Positions 7,701 to 16,910 are shown, counted from the first letter of the stretch. The stretch is 64,000 nucleotides of DNA from Planctomycetota bacterium (GCA_029260765.1 JAJDCP010000047.1:1-64000), one strand, 5' to 3'. Numbers and translations are program-made. Notes: a model not told the origin generated them from the sequence alone.

Positions 7701-9293
7701 GAGTCGATCGAGCGCTTGCGTACTGCTGCAACGGCGGAGAGCACGAACACGATCTACTCGAAGGAGCTCGCCACTGCGCTGGGCAAAGAGGCCTCGCTGC
7801 ATCTGGACCTTGGAGCTCTCCGGCAAGCCGAGAGGAATCTGCGAGAAGCCCTCGCCATCCGCCGCCGGATCGCTGTTCGAGAACCTGGTGTCGAGGCGGA
7901 TGTGGTCGCTACCCGGATCCACATCGCCGTCGTGCTCGAGGCCCGGTCGGAAGCAGACGACGCCATCGAGATTCTGCAACAGGCCGTCAGCGACCTGGAT
8001 GCACTGGGCAACGAGCGGAGGGCCGGCCGAAGGGAGCAGGTCTACCTGGTCGACGCATTGTTTCGCCTGGGGGAGCTCTGTCGGAAACGGAAGTGGCCGG
8101 CGAAGTCCCAGGAGTGTTTCCAGCGCTGCATCGTGTTGGGCCGCTGTCTGCGGGACATCGACCCTTCCAACCGCACCGTGAACCTGAACCTGCTCTTCAG
8201 CCTGTGGCGGGCCGGCGGTGCCCTACTGGGGAGAAACCACCTCGTAGCCGCCGCCGCGCTGTTCGAGGAGGGTGTGGTCCTCGGCGAAGAGCTCTCGGCG
8301 CACAGACCAGACGACCTGGCGCTACTTTTCTGCCTGCGTGTGCATCTGCTCGCCCTCGCTGATGCGGTGCAGCGCCAGGGTGATTGGGAGCGCGCGCAGG
8401 ACTTGCTGCGCAGGGCGATCTCCACCCAGACCCTGCTGAACCGGCCCGGCTCCCCCTACCCCGACAAGCTGCCATCGCTGCGCGACAATCTGGCACTCTG
8501 CGAGCAGAAACAGGCCCTGTTTTCGGGAGATGTGGAATGCGGGAATTCCGCAGACTACATGGTGCTGGCTCTGGCCCAGAGCGAAAGAGGGGAACATGCA
8601 GCGGCTGTAGTCAGCTTGGATGAGGCTGTTCGACGAGCCCCCGAACGCATGGAGGCCGTCTTCAGCCGGGGCCAGTCCCGTCTCGCTGCTGGCGAGCTGG
8701 AGGCAGCCCTCGCTGATTTCCGCGCCGTGGTCGGTCGTGCTCCAGAGCACCCCTACTATCGCTACATGCTGGCCGAGTCCCTCTTCCTGTCGGGTGATTT
8801 CGAGGGCGCGGCCGAGGCCTACGGGGAGACGGAGCGCCTGCTCGGCGGCAACGCTGAAATCCTCATGGCGTGCGCGCTGGCTCAGACATTAGCGGGTGAC
8901 AACGATGCTGGTCTGCAAGACATACACAGAGCCATGCGGCTGGACTCCAATCCTGCTTTCGCCCTTTGGTACGCAGCTCTATCGGGCCAGGCTGATGCAC
9001 TGGTCAGCACGCCCCGAGAGACGGCCTGGCTCCGAAAGTTGAGGGCTTTTCTCCAAGGCCAGCTCTCCGAAACCGACCTGATCAGCGCCGCGCAAGAGGC
9101 TCCAGAGGTCATTTTCAAGCGCCAGCGATGGTGTGAGGCTCACGCCATGCTGGGCATCCTCGCGGAGCGCCAGGGCCGGCTGGAGGCAGCCAGAGCGCAC
9201 TTCCGAGCCACCGTTGACACCGAGCTCTCGGACTTCTGGGAGTACCGCTGGGCGCGCGCGCGGCTGGCAGCCCTGGAGGAGGAAGCTCCTTGA
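4728..9293 (+). CDS. Membrane Ser/Thr protein kinase with long TPR tail (HND-type catalytic loop)
   Basis: Hanks-type kinase expected to phosphorylate Ser/Thr of partner proteins, with a TPR scaffold for protein binding. Start chosen at ATG 4728 (weak G-rich SD); an in-frame TTG at 4671 would add 19 residues. The 1521-residue protein has a kinase domain at about residues 60-335: glycine loop GKGGMGEV, VALK lysine, catalytic loop HNDLKPSN at about 175 (Asn replaces Arg of HRD, Asp kept), DWG in place of DFG, then the GTPHYMSPE segment. One transmembrane helix lies at about 442-463, so the kinase is cytoplasmic. About 1000 residues of TPR-like helix pairs follow, probably periplasmic or at an internal membrane. 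It stands alone and the substrate is unknown. A paralogue with the same HND loop is at 46288-50310. Confidence 0.88.
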   Translation: MDVEAVNAVWSVLLGEDPLKTSRDAGETVKSLFCRPPADRTTHHRQDATSEAQEYALIEPVGKGGMGEVFRARDIHLLREVALKMLRSDKVHTRSHSQFLAEAVVSGRLEHPNIVPIHRLGWLQEIPFIAMKLVGGATWHEKLHEASGQDLAKQLEVLLQLSNAVAFAHSRGVAHNDLKPSNVMIGEYGEVLLMDWGLATSFWEQAPAGIRHRSSITSPCGTPHYMSPELASGDGQAIGPSSDVYLLGGILYRLLSGRAPHAKSNYLECILSAMEGAVDPLDTSHPKELRQTAMRALAKDPERRHESVQELQAELRAYLKHKESLVITHTARLQLTHCEAEAQLDRDRLYEGFAEAVSGFRHARRLWEGNQAAQEGELEARLAYARAALAQRDLGLAEVQANRMRESAQGTESLAELDRDISTVRDLQERGKRNQKRLKRGLTGSLLCLFLGLSAGLLLFSKTNREIRAQNSRIDSQNKQLSSERQFAEEGLVHLTDQVRLRLLEHGSHASHQVGIELLTDAMQRWETLGDVRGARGKALARFKLAEIRYSIEGDVEHAIAETTSAVEAIRGLLADSPDDLELPNLASDALITLANLHAKRGGLETAFGLAQEGWLLAEAVHRARATSLQVRRICRAQLALAHILRDQGKAERAEGLLKDSLQRMLAVPEPALRDDGLFAIQRDLGSFMLGRDRLDAAATSLLAAQETAQRLVEQRPNDMLRLGRLASVTARLGEVYRRRGAYQQAREMFESGLRTHRRVVAADRSNLGSTRSLVNCLTSLAGVLKGLGETRAARDLVDEGIELQRGLVAGDSTNAQVLLDLSANLNVSASLSQAVGDWSEVQPSLEEAIVIQRRLVALDPTNLVARRAVGGLLVDLGLHLFQHSELDQAHSTVLEAHGLLSALRARDPSSASIQGELTNSLLVLGDILIARGDLDAASDVLNKALGYRRETIHASLDDPNAQYELGLALHRVGELNRQRGATTQARDQLRESIERLRTAATAESTNTIYSKELATALGKEASLHLDLGALRQAERNLREALAIRRRIAVREPGVEADVVATRIHIAVVLEARSEADDAIEILQQAVSDLDALGNERRAGRREQVYLVDALFRLGELCRKRKWPAKSQECFQRCIVLGRCLRDIDPSNRTVNLNLLFSLWRAGGALLGRNHLVAAAALFEEGVVLGEELSAHRPDDLALLFCLRVHLLALADAVQRQGDWERAQDLLRRAISTQTLLNRPGSPYPDKLPSLRDNLALCEQKQALFSGDVECGNSADYMVLALAQSERGEHAAAVVSLDEAVRRAPERMEAVFSRGQSRLAAGELEAALADFRAVVGRAPEHPYYRYMLAESLFLSGDFEGAAEAYGETERLLGGNAEILMACALAQTLAGDNDAGLQDIHRAMRLDSNPAFALWYAALSGQADALVSTPRETAWLRKLRAFLQGQLSETDLISAAQEAPEVIFKRQRWCEAHAMLGILAERQGRLEAARAHFRATVDTELSDFWEYRWARARLAALEEEAP

Positions 9294-9641
9294 GCTGCTT
9301 GGCGGCTCCATCGCAACCGTCCGGGCAGGTCCGCTGGTAGCCCGTCGCAGAATGGAGTAGAGGTCCGCCTCAACGGGAGCGGGTCGGGAGGTCTCGCGTC
9401 GCATCAAGTACGCCTCTCCCCCGAGGGTTGGACCTCCGCTCCCGTCGGCGTGCTCCAACATGACGGAGTTCGAGGCCTGAAACAGCAGGCCGTAGAGCTG
9501 CGCTGTACGGCAGGTGGCGCAGAACGCGCTCATGGGCGGCCTCCAGCACGTAGGCACGCAGGGAATCGGGAGCGCTGTGCCGACTGACGTCTTCGACCTC
9601 GAGCTTCGGCCTGGCGGCGCGTGCCGTGGCCGCAGCCATGC
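9294..9641. other. Intergenic stretch between convergent genes
   Basis: Both the kinase (plus strand) and the Kelch gene (minus strand) end here. Minus-strand frames read fairly protein-like pieces (for example QLYGLLFQASNSVMLEHA near 9440-9495) but switch frame and lack a start, so at most a decayed fragment is present. No clear terminator was seen. Confidence 0.4.
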
Positions 9642-10877
9642 TCAGTCTTTCTGGTAGGCGTAAAGCCCCTCAACAATGACCGGCCCGGCGTCTGTCGACC
9701 AGACGTCGTTCTTGTAGCCTGCCGCCGCCTCTCCTCCGAGCACCCAGATCTTGCCCTGGAACACAACAGCCGCGTGGATGTACCTCGGCGACCAGTGACC
9801 GGGACTGATGACCTCGCTCCAGAAGTTACCGGTGCTGGAGGTCCAGATCTCATTGTTGTACGTCAGGCTGTTGTAGCCTCCCAGGATCCAGATCATACCC
9901 TGGTGGACGACGGGAGTCGGATAGTGGCGAGGTCCCCAGTCGGCGTCCGCATCCTCGAGGGCCCAGAACGTGCCATCTGTCGAGGACCAGACCTCGTCGC
10001 TGTGGGGTTGGATGCCGTCGTAGCCCCCCATGACCCACATCTTGCCGTCGAAAACGACCGAGCCCTGTCCGTGCCGCTCGTTCCAGTGGTTCGTGGCCCC
10101 GGCGTCGTGCCAGGTTGTGCCGTCGTCCGACCACCACACATCGTTGTGGTTCGCGCCAATTGAGCCACCCATGACCCACATCTTGCCATCATAGACGACT
10201 GAGGAGTGCGCATAACGCGGGCTCCAGTGATTCATGGCGAGGGCGTCGTGCCAGGTCGTCCCGTCATCCGACCACCAGACATCATTGTAGTACGACACAC
10301 CGCTGCGGCCGCCGAGGACCCACATCTTGTTGTCGTAGACGACCGAGGTGTGTCCGTATCTCGGGTCCCAGTGGCCGGTGGCACCGGCGTCGTGCCAGGT
10401 TGTGCCGTCGCTCGAAAACCAGATGTCATTCCTGACTGAGCCATCATAGCCGCCCATGACCCACATCTTATTGTCGAAGACGAGCGCCGAGTGGTAGTTC
10501 CTTGCCGTCCAGTGATTGCCGACATTGGAAGCACTCCAGGAGTCTCCGGTCCGAAGAAAGAGGGAGTACCCGGCCGCGAGCAACGACGCATCCGCATCGG
10601 TCTCACCCCAAACGATCGCACCGCTGGGGAGGGCACCTCCCACGCCGCCGCCCTCGAGCGCGGCGATCCTGGAGTCGTTGTCGTTCACCTCGGCCGCGAT
10701 GGTTGTGAAGTTGTCGTTGACGTCCGCAGCGATGGCCGCCTCTCCGCCGACGAAGGTGTGGGCGATCGTGACCTGCCCTGCTACGAGCCACAGCGGGAAG
10801 AGTAGGCCCGCACAGGCCAGAATGCCGAGACCGAGTCGACTCTTCAGATGCCGTGAAGGGTGCTTGGACGCTGCCAT
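9642..10877 (-). CDS. Exported Kelch-repeat beta-propeller protein
   Basis: The 411-residue protein starts with a basic region and a hydrophobic segment (LGLGILACAGLLFPLWLVAG) that is a signal peptide or N-anchor. Next is a short motif TIAHTFVGGEAAIAADVNDNF with an adjacent repeat of the VNDN segment, a stalk-like region often found in exported proteins of this kind. From about residue 110 there are six Kelch-type blades, each with a W(V/I)(M/L)GG core and a DGTTWHD-like turn. Kelch propellers bind proteins or glycans; no enzyme motif is visible. The ATG is preceded by GAGG at 8 bp. It is monocistronic. Blade sequences are very similar to each other, suggesting recent internal duplication. 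Confidence 0.85.
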   Translation of the reverse strand: MAASKHPSRHLKSRLGLGILACAGLLFPLWLVAGQVTIAHTFVGGEAAIAADVNDNFTTIAAEVNDNDSRIAALEGGGVGGALPSGAIVWGETDADASLLAAGYSLFLRTGDSWSASNVGNHWTARNYHSALVFDNKMWVMGGYDGSVRNDIWFSSDGTTWHDAGATGHWDPRYGHTSVVYDNKMWVLGGRSGVSYYNDVWWSDDGTTWHDALAMNHWSPRYAHSSVVYDGKMWVMGGSIGANHNDVWWSDDGTTWHDAGATNHWNERHGQGSVVFDGKMWVMGGYDGIQPHSDEVWSSTDGTFWALEDADADWGPRHYPTPVVHQGMIWILGGYNSLTYNNEIWTSSTGNFWSEVISPGHWSPRYIHAAVVFQGKIWVLGGEAAAGYKNDVWSTDAGPVIVEGLYAYQKD

Positions 10878-11499
10878 GAAAGGATCCTCACTTTGCTGTC
10901 ATGGTGATGTTGCTTGGGCCGAGGAGAGGTGCCCTTGTCGGGTCACCCTCCGTCCTTTGCTTCGCACGTTTCGGCCTTAGAACGTGGGAACGAACACTGG
11001 GGTTGCTGGAGTCGTTTCACTCTACTCAATTTGACAAGTATTTCAACCGGAAGTCTGCAGGCAGGCTTGGAGTGCAGAGCCCAGGGGAGGCCCAACGACC
11101 GCCGCTCCAGCTCCACCCTGGCCTCGCTGCCACCTCCCTCAGTGCCTTCGCGGGATCCCTTCCTCCCCGCCCGTGTGGAGCTCAAGGGCTCCTCCTGCCC
11201 GGCTAGATGGATCCCCGTCTCCCGCAACCAAGTGGCGACCTTGGCCAGGACCCTGGCAACGACTCTGTCCGCCACGCCGCTCGGCCGGTGGTAGCCGCCG
11301 GTCGAGCCCGCAGTCCTGCAGCACGCGCACTGGGCTTGTTGTCAACCGCAGCTTACAACCTGCACCCCTGCTCAGCCCGAACACCGCGTGGGGCGCGGAG
11401 ATGGGTTTGGCCCGCCGCTTGCAATCCTGAGCTCGCATGCCGAGTAGAGCCGACCCAGCGCAGCCGTATCCCGTGCTGCCGGCGGCCCGTCAGGAGAGG
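10878..11499. other. Divergent intergenic region
   Basis: It separates the Kelch gene (minus) from the large membrane protein gene (plus), so it should carry both promoters. The part at 11000-11050 is relatively AT-rich (ttgacaagtatttcaac), the best promoter candidate by composition. No gene is supported. Confidence 0.45.
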
Positions 11500-14400
11500 A
11501 TGATGCCCCAGAAGATCGAGCAGGTGCGCCAACGCATCATAAGACTGCAGGCCGACGTGAAGAAGCTGCAGGCGGCGGTACAGGCCGCCGAACAAGAGCT
11601 ACCGAGCAGGCGTACAGCCTTGCTCCAGGCCTACCAGAGCTGCCAGAGCATCGCGAACAAGGCGATCTCCCTGGGCAGCACCGCCCAGCATCACGAGCAG
11701 ATTCTGCTCGCCTCCCCGGCCGACATCCTGGCATTCCGCTACCTGCGGGAGGATCCGCAGTGGGAGAAGGACGCGGCGCACCTGGCGGGCTGTTACGAAG
11801 ACTCCCGGCGCGCGCTGCGAGACGCCTTCCAGCAGCTGCCGGCACGGGCTCTGGTGCTCAAGGACCCGGACTGGGAAGGACAGGACGGTGGCTTTCCCGA
11901 TCTCAGCACAATCCTGCTCAACGGCTGTTTCAGCCACCTGGTCACTGTACCCGTGCAGCTCGACCAGCTGTTGCTGGGTCCCGGACCGTGCGCGGAGCTG
12001 TGGAGCGCTCTCCGGTCGGCGCTGCGCGTCGCGTGGAAGGAGTGGGCGCAGACCCAGGGCAAGAACCTGCCCGCCGTGGTGCGCCAGCTCGAGAGCCGGG
12101 AAAACGGAGGCGGGCTCAGTGACCGGGAACAGAAGCTGCTCAAGAACTGGCGCATCTACTGTTGGGTCCGCCTGTGCCGGGAGTACCCTGAGCAGTTGAG
12201 CAAGGCCCTGTCGCGCGTGTTCGACGAGACCTGGCGCAAGACGGGGCTGGAGGCCGGCCTGCACGCATACGACCGGGCGCGTTCTGGCTATCTTGACGCA
12301 CGCTCCGCGCTCGCATCGGAGCAGGCGGATCTGGCGTGGACCGAGCAGTGCATCGTGCGCCAGCAAAGGGAACAGACCCGCCTGACGCAGCACGACCAGG
12401 TGCAGGAATTCCTCCAACAGCAGAAGACCGCGCTGCGTGCCCAGGTCCCCAAGGCGGAGCGTTGGTTCCGCACCCAGACACAGCCGGACTTTCCGGCCAT
12501 ACGGGAGCGCAAGGAGAAGATCTTCAGCGCGTTGCGCCGCGTGGCCGAGGCGATCCTCCAGCCCGACAAGAAGCACAAGAGCTGTGCCTTTCACAGCTAC
12601 GTGTCTTCCGAGGTCCGCCAGCGGCTACCGTATGGTTGCGGCATCGAGCAGCGGTACAAGTCGAAGGGCAGCTGGGACGCGTCGCTGCCGCAGCCGTTGC
12701 CGGCCTGGCTGGAGCAGGAGCAGGGCTTCCACGCCGAGAGACTGGGGGCCGAAGTTGCGCTCGCCGCGGCCGCCAACGCGACCTGCAGCTGTAAAGCGGG
12801 GGATGCGATGCGCAGCCTGCAGTGGCAGGTGGGCAAGCTCGCCCGCTTCCTCGACACGCCCGAATGCCTGGCGCAGGTGGAGCGGGTCGAGGGTGCAGCG
12901 ACCGACTACCTCAAGGAGCTGATCGACTACGTAAAGGGCTTCCGGGTCCACTTCTACGGCGAGCATCTGTACCGCAAGCTGCTGGCGATGCGTTTCAACC
13001 GCCTCTACCTGCAGTACGTCGAGGACCTGCTGGAGATCCTGCAAAGCGTCAAGAGCGCATTCGTGAAGTGGGCGGACGGCAAGCTGACATTCCGCTCGGG
13101 CACGTCTCAGACGGTCACCCTGCTGCGCACGCCACCGCTGCCTCCGGAGGACGGCATCCCCTGGTTCGCAGCGGATTTCCTGGCCGGGCTGGAGGATCCC
13201 GTGCGGCGGGTCGAGGCCATGCTGATGGTCGTGGAAGTGAACCAGGTCTTGCGTAAGCCCCGTCCAGCGATCAAGTGCAGCCTCGACGAGCTGAAGGCCC
13301 TGTTCAAGAGCCTGATGGACGAGAATGCCGTGCGCCGCTGGCAGCGGGACACGCATTGGCTGGACTTCTGCGACAAGTTCATCTGTCTCGCCAACCAGCT
13401 CCTGATGAGCGCCCGGCCCGCGGACGCTTCCGGCAATGCCGGCACGCTGCTCGATCTGGCCATCCACATCGGCCTGGTCAGCGGTACCGACAACCCCCAA
13501 TCCACCATCGTCGGGCCGGCGCTGGCGCCCTTCGAGGCCGTCAAGCGCGCGCTGGCCCACAAGGAGGTACACACCGAGTACGAGCCCGCCGGCAACGAGG
13601 TCAACCCCTGGATGCGCGCCCTCAACACGGTGGTGAAGGCCGGCAAGCTCCCCAAACGCATCGCCAATGCGCTGCGGGCCGCGCTCGACGGCAAGCCCAA
13701 TGTCTCCTCTGGTGGCGAGGCCATTCTGGGGGGCGCTGTCGCTCTGGGAGCAGCCGTCTCGCTGTTCCTGTGGTGGAAGACCGAGCAGGCGTCGCTGCGC
13801 GACAATCTGTCGGCGGTCAGCGATGTCTTGACGATCGCCGCCGCCGCCGAGGACATCGTCGGTTGCTATCGGCAGATCGCCCTCGCCAAACAGATCGCCA
13901 AGCGTCTGCCCACAGTCACGCCCGAGGCGGCCCGGTGGGCGGCGGAGACCGCCCTGGGCAAGCGCTGGCTGCTGCGCTTCGGTTTGCAGACTCTCGGCGT
14001 GGCCGCTGACGTGGTCGTGTTCTGGATCGACGTGGTGAACTTCCGAGAGAGCTTCGAGGCAGGCTATTATCAGCAGGCGGTGGGCCAGGGGGTCAACGTC
14101 GCGGGCTCCGGCCTGGTGATGACAGGCACCAGCATCGGGACCTTCTGTCTCGTCGCCACCGGCATGCAGTGGTTTACCGCCTCCGCAGGTTTCTTCTCCT
14201 CGTCCACTTTGCTGACTCTGGGCACAATGAGCGCCTGGTGTCTGGGCCTGGGCGTAGGACTGATCATTCTCGGGCTGGCCATCAGCTGGTGGAAATCCGA
14301 GGGGAGCGCGCAGGAGAAGGACCGCAAGCACTGGTTGCGGGGCATGGGCAGCTTTACCATCCTCGACCCTGCGTATGTGATCATCGATCTCCACCAGGGC

Positions 14401-14811
14401 CTGCGGTCGAAGAAGTTCGACACGCTGGCGCGGACGTCGGGGTCGGTGCGCCTGCTGCTCGAGTGGCCGGGCCAGCGCAAGACCCTACACGCCCGCTTCA
14501 TGGACTCGGACAGCGATGGCGACGACGACGTGGTGCCCTACGATGGGCAGGACAGTTTCACTGTGACCACCGACGACTTCGGCCACGTCTATCTCGACGC
14601 ACAGAAGCTGCAGGCGGGACTGTACGCACAGGCGGAGGGCGTGTTTGGCTCTTACGCGGATCTGTACCTGGAGCTGAGCGAGGATGACCGCTTCGCGCCG
14701 GGCTCAACCTGGTACTCGAAGTACTGGAGCTGCGAGCTGCAGCTGTCCGGCTCCCAGGCCACCATCTCCAAGGCCCGCGAACAGGACTACGCCGGGGTCG
14801 ACGCGCGCTGA
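11500..14811 (+). CDS. Large coiled-coil/membrane protein, possibly a VasX-like (BTH_I2691-type) pore-forming effector
   Basis: Start at tandem ATGs 11500/11503 behind AGGAGAGG; an in-frame start at 11437 lacks an SD. The protein has about 1103 residues. Residues 1-350 are mostly helical, with coiled coils at the N-terminus and around 270-340. The middle is helical and charged. Hydrophobic segments cluster late: about 750-775 (GGAVALGAAVSLFLWW), 850-870, and a group at about 880-950 (including GVGLIILGLAISWWK followed by a charged WLRG). The last 120 residues are beta-rich and acidic, with a DSDSDGDDD run. This order, a long helical body, late helical hairpins and a C-terminal beta domain, recalls VasX/BTH_I2691 type VI effectors, which form pores in target membranes. 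There is no signal peptide. Neither structural secretion genes nor an obvious immunity gene are adjacent. The assignment is inference from layout, not from a catalytic motif. Confidence 0.5.
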   Translation: MMPQKIEQVRQRIIRLQADVKKLQAAVQAAEQELPSRRTALLQAYQSCQSIANKAISLGSTAQHHEQILLASPADILAFRYLREDPQWEKDAAHLAGCYEDSRRALRDAFQQLPARALVLKDPDWEGQDGGFPDLSTILLNGCFSHLVTVPVQLDQLLLGPGPCAELWSALRSALRVAWKEWAQTQGKNLPAVVRQLESRENGGGLSDREQKLLKNWRIYCWVRLCREYPEQLSKALSRVFDETWRKTGLEAGLHAYDRARSGYLDARSALASEQADLAWTEQCIVRQQREQTRLTQHDQVQEFLQQQKTALRAQVPKAERWFRTQTQPDFPAIRERKEKIFSALRRVAEAILQPDKKHKSCAFHSYVSSEVRQRLPYGCGIEQRYKSKGSWDASLPQPLPAWLEQEQGFHAERLGAEVALAAAANATCSCKAGDAMRSLQWQVGKLARFLDTPECLAQVERVEGAATDYLKELIDYVKGFRVHFYGEHLYRKLLAMRFNRLYLQYVEDLLEILQSVKSAFVKWADGKLTFRSGTSQTVTLLRTPPLPPEDGIPWFAADFLAGLEDPVRRVEAMLMVVEVNQVLRKPRPAIKCSLDELKALFKSLMDENAVRRWQRDTHWLDFCDKFICLANQLLMSARPADASGNAGTLLDLAIHIGLVSGTDNPQSTIVGPALAPFEAVKRALAHKEVHTEYEPAGNEVNPWMRALNTVVKAGKLPKRIANALRAALDGKPNVSSGGEAILGGAVALGAAVSLFLWWKTEQASLRDNLSAVSDVLTIAAAAEDIVGCYRQIALAKQIAKRLPTVTPEAARWAAETALGKRWLLRFGLQTLGVAADVVVFWIDVVNFRESFEAGYYQQAVGQGVNVAGSGLVMTGTSIGTFCLVATGMQWFTASAGFFSSSTLLTLGTMSAWCLGLGVGLIILGLAISWWKSEGSAQEKDRKHWLRGMGSFTILDPAYVIIDLHQGLRSKKFDTLARTSGSVRLLLEWPGQRKTLHARFMDSDSDGDDDVVPYDGQDSFTVTTDDFGHVYLDAQKLQAGLYAQAEGVFGSYADLYLELSEDDRFAPGSTWYSKYWSCELQLSGSQATISKAREQDYAGVDAR

Positions 14812-14849
14812 GGAGCCGCGGCTCCCGCAATAGGGCCAGACCACGCCTT

Positions 14850-15173
14850 CGTCGTCGAGGACCCAGGGCGGCCAGTCGGATCGACGGATAGCCTCTGAGC
14901 CTCGGGGCCGTCCGGCACGCGTTCTGTTTGTGCCACTGATCCCGGTCGATGTGTCGGGAGCCCCACGTTTGCGGTACAAGTCCGGATATCGGCCCTGGTC
15001 TCGACCCTGGAGACGACGTCAAGCAGTTCCCGGCACAGCTTCAACCGCTCCACCCGCCAGCGGTTTGCCAACAAGCCGTAGTAGCGGATCCGAACCAGGC
15101 GCTTGGGCAGCACACGCAGCAGAAAGCGCCGCAGGAATTCGATCGCCTCGACCGTTCCTGGACCGCGGTGCAA
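14850..15173 (-). pseudogene. C-terminal remnant of an IS91-family transposase
   Basis: The minus strand encodes a segment typical of IS91 C-termini: EFLRRFLLRVLPKRLVRIRY, then YGLLANRWRVERLKLCREL. The zinc finger, HUH and tyrosine regions are absent and the frame degrades after about residue 60, where a neighbouring frame carries a CPYCG-like WPYCG piece. It has the same orientation as the truncated IS91 transposase at 361-1251, which lacks exactly this part. There is no usable start site in family context, so this is a relic. Confidence 0.75.
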
Positions 15174-15435
15174 GGCAGACGGCGAGATCGTCTATTTGCG
15201 ATGTTGTCAGAGAATGGCCTGGCAGGGCCCAGTTTGGCCCTGAGAATCAACCACGAGGCCGAGGCTCTTTGGCCCTGTCTTGAGTTCCCATCACAACCCA
15301 GTTCGCTCACTTACAAGTGGCCAAAGTGGCTCAGATTCTCGTGGCCGTTGACAGGGTCTTCATGAGCGAGCCCAGGAGATTCTTGGGTTCATGGGTTCCT
15401 GATAGATGCGCCTCTCTGTGCTCAACCACAATCAG

Positions 15436-16332
15436 TCAGTCCCACCCCGCGGGAGGGTTGCCGGCGCGGACGTCCTGCTCCACCTTCAAACAGCCTTCCG
15501 CGAAGGCCCCACCGGCGGGCGAGGGGATCCAGCCTTGAACGCCCGGCACCCAGTAGGATCGTGACGTGCCGAAGCGTTGGTAGGTCTCCAGCGCGAGTTG
15601 CTTGCGGTCGAAGTCGTCGACCTTGTGGCCTGCGTCGCGCATCTCCTGCGGGTAGGCCAGGGCCGAGGTGTGGGCCTCCTGGTAGAGTTGCTCCCCGCGC
15701 TCGATGTTCGACTTCCAGTTCCAGATCTGCGCCGCCGTCGGGCTGGGGATCGCCAGCAGTCCGAAGCAGGTTTGCCCCAGGCGCTTCGTGACAAAAGCTG
15801 AGCCGTGCGCATCGAATTGTCGGAAGCCTGAGAGCAGATAGGCAAGCACGGCCATGGGAACCGAGCCGCACTTGTTCTTGACCATGTCCTTTGTCGGGTT
15901 CTCCCCCGTGATGCGCCCGCCGAAGCTCTTGGAGCCTGACTGGCCGTTGGTCAAGGAGTACGAGAGGCCGATCTGGCTGACACCGCCCTGAAAGGTCGTG
16001 CTGAAATCGAGCGCCAGACGCACCGTCTGGGCCTGACCGCTTCTGGCCGATTTGCTCGCGGAATCGGAGCGCCCGTGTTCGTTGTAGGAGATGGTCATCG
16101 AGAAGTCGACGCGTGTGAACAGCACGGCGGCATTTGAGCTGTGGATGCAGAGGGAACCGACGGGGCCTTCAGGGCCGTTGGCGACGATCACTCCATCGGC
16201 ATCGACGCCCTGGCCACCGCAGGGATCCCTCAATGCGCGGGGACTCAGGACCCTCAAGGGGTGGGGGGCGCCCACTGCGACCTGGACCGCGGGACTCGTC
16301 TCGTTGGCGACTTGGGGGCTGTCGGGTTTCAT
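15436..16332 (-). CDS. Lysozyme/lytic-transglycosylase-like protein with a novel N-terminal domain
   Basis: Start at ATG 16332 behind AAGGAGAAGG; the longer frame to 16548 lacks an SD and its extra sequence does not look coding. The 298-residue protein has an N-terminal half without recognised family (residues 1-140, beta-rich, no signal peptide). The C-terminal half has the feel of a lysozyme-like fold: a GENPTKDMVKNKCGSVP stretch, FGLLAIPSP, IWNWKSNIERGEQLYQEA and LALETYQRFG. The WxWKxNIxxG and ETYxRFxxG elements recur in phage-type and secreted transglycosylases, which cleave peptidoglycan glycan strands. The catalytic Glu could not be assigned with certainty. Lack of a signal peptide and proximity to the VasX-like protein fit delivery by a specialised secretion system, but that is inference. 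Confidence 0.5.
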   Translation of the reverse strand: MKPDSPQVANETSPAVQVAVGAPHPLRVLSPRALRDPCGGQGVDADGVIVANGPEGPVGSLCIHSSNAAVLFTRVDFSMTISYNEHGRSDSASKSARSGQAQTVRLALDFSTTFQGGVSQIGLSYSLTNGQSGSKSFGGRITGENPTKDMVKNKCGSVPMAVLAYLLSGFRQFDAHGSAFVTKRLGQTCFGLLAIPSPTAAQIWNWKSNIERGEQLYQEAHTSALAYPQEMRDAGHKVDDFDRKQLALETYQRFGTSRSYWVPGVQGWIPSPAGGAFAEGCLKVEQDVRAGNPPAGWD

Positions 16333-16910
16333 GTCCTTCTCCTTGGGAACACAGGGAACGAAGCAACGTTTTGTGGCACGCTCAGGCGCCACAACAGCGC
16401 TTACTGCAGTCGCAGCAAATGCGGAAACGGGCCCCCGAGCCCCGAAACGCTTGCGGCGGTACCGACGAGGGCCCTCTCTGACTTTGCGCGAGACACTCAT
16501 GCTTGGGAGCCAGCCGCTGCACGAGATGGCTGCCGCCTCGTGTGCCATCTACGGCTCGGTTTCATGCCGCGGCGTGGAGCTTGCCTCCCCCGGTTGCCCA
16601 ACCCCCGGCAGGGCACACCCAAGGAGGCGAGACCCCGCGAGCCAGAACACCCCTGAGGGCAGGACCAGAAGTCCCCCTCTGCGGCCACTGCAACATCAGC
16701 CTCAGACCACCGAGGCGCCGGGGCTGACAGCGCGCCGGTCCGAGTGAGGACAGCGAGGATCGAGCATGGAGCGACTCCACGGAGAGCCCAGCCATGGGGC
16801 GGACAGCCGGAGGCGGGCGAGGGGGCAGCGCCTTGGGCCACCAATCCACCTCAATGAAACCTTTGGTTCGAGTCGTCGGCATGGAGGTCTGCTGCATGGC
16901 GGGCGCGCAC
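16333..16910. other. Intergenic stretch, upstream of the lysozyme-like gene
   Basis: It lies between the start of the lysozyme-like gene and the end of the CHAT gene, both on the minus strand. No convincing gene, repeat or terminator was seen in any frame. Confidence 0.5.

Noticed and set aside
12625..14394. 589-codon open frame antisense to the large membrane protein
   Set aside because: His/Gln/Gly-rich composition typical of shadow frames; the plus strand has the SD-supported gene.
16333..16548. N-terminal extension of the lysozyme-like protein to 16548
   Set aside because: The extra 72 residues look non-coding and lack an SD; AAGGAGAAGG precedes the ATG at 16332.
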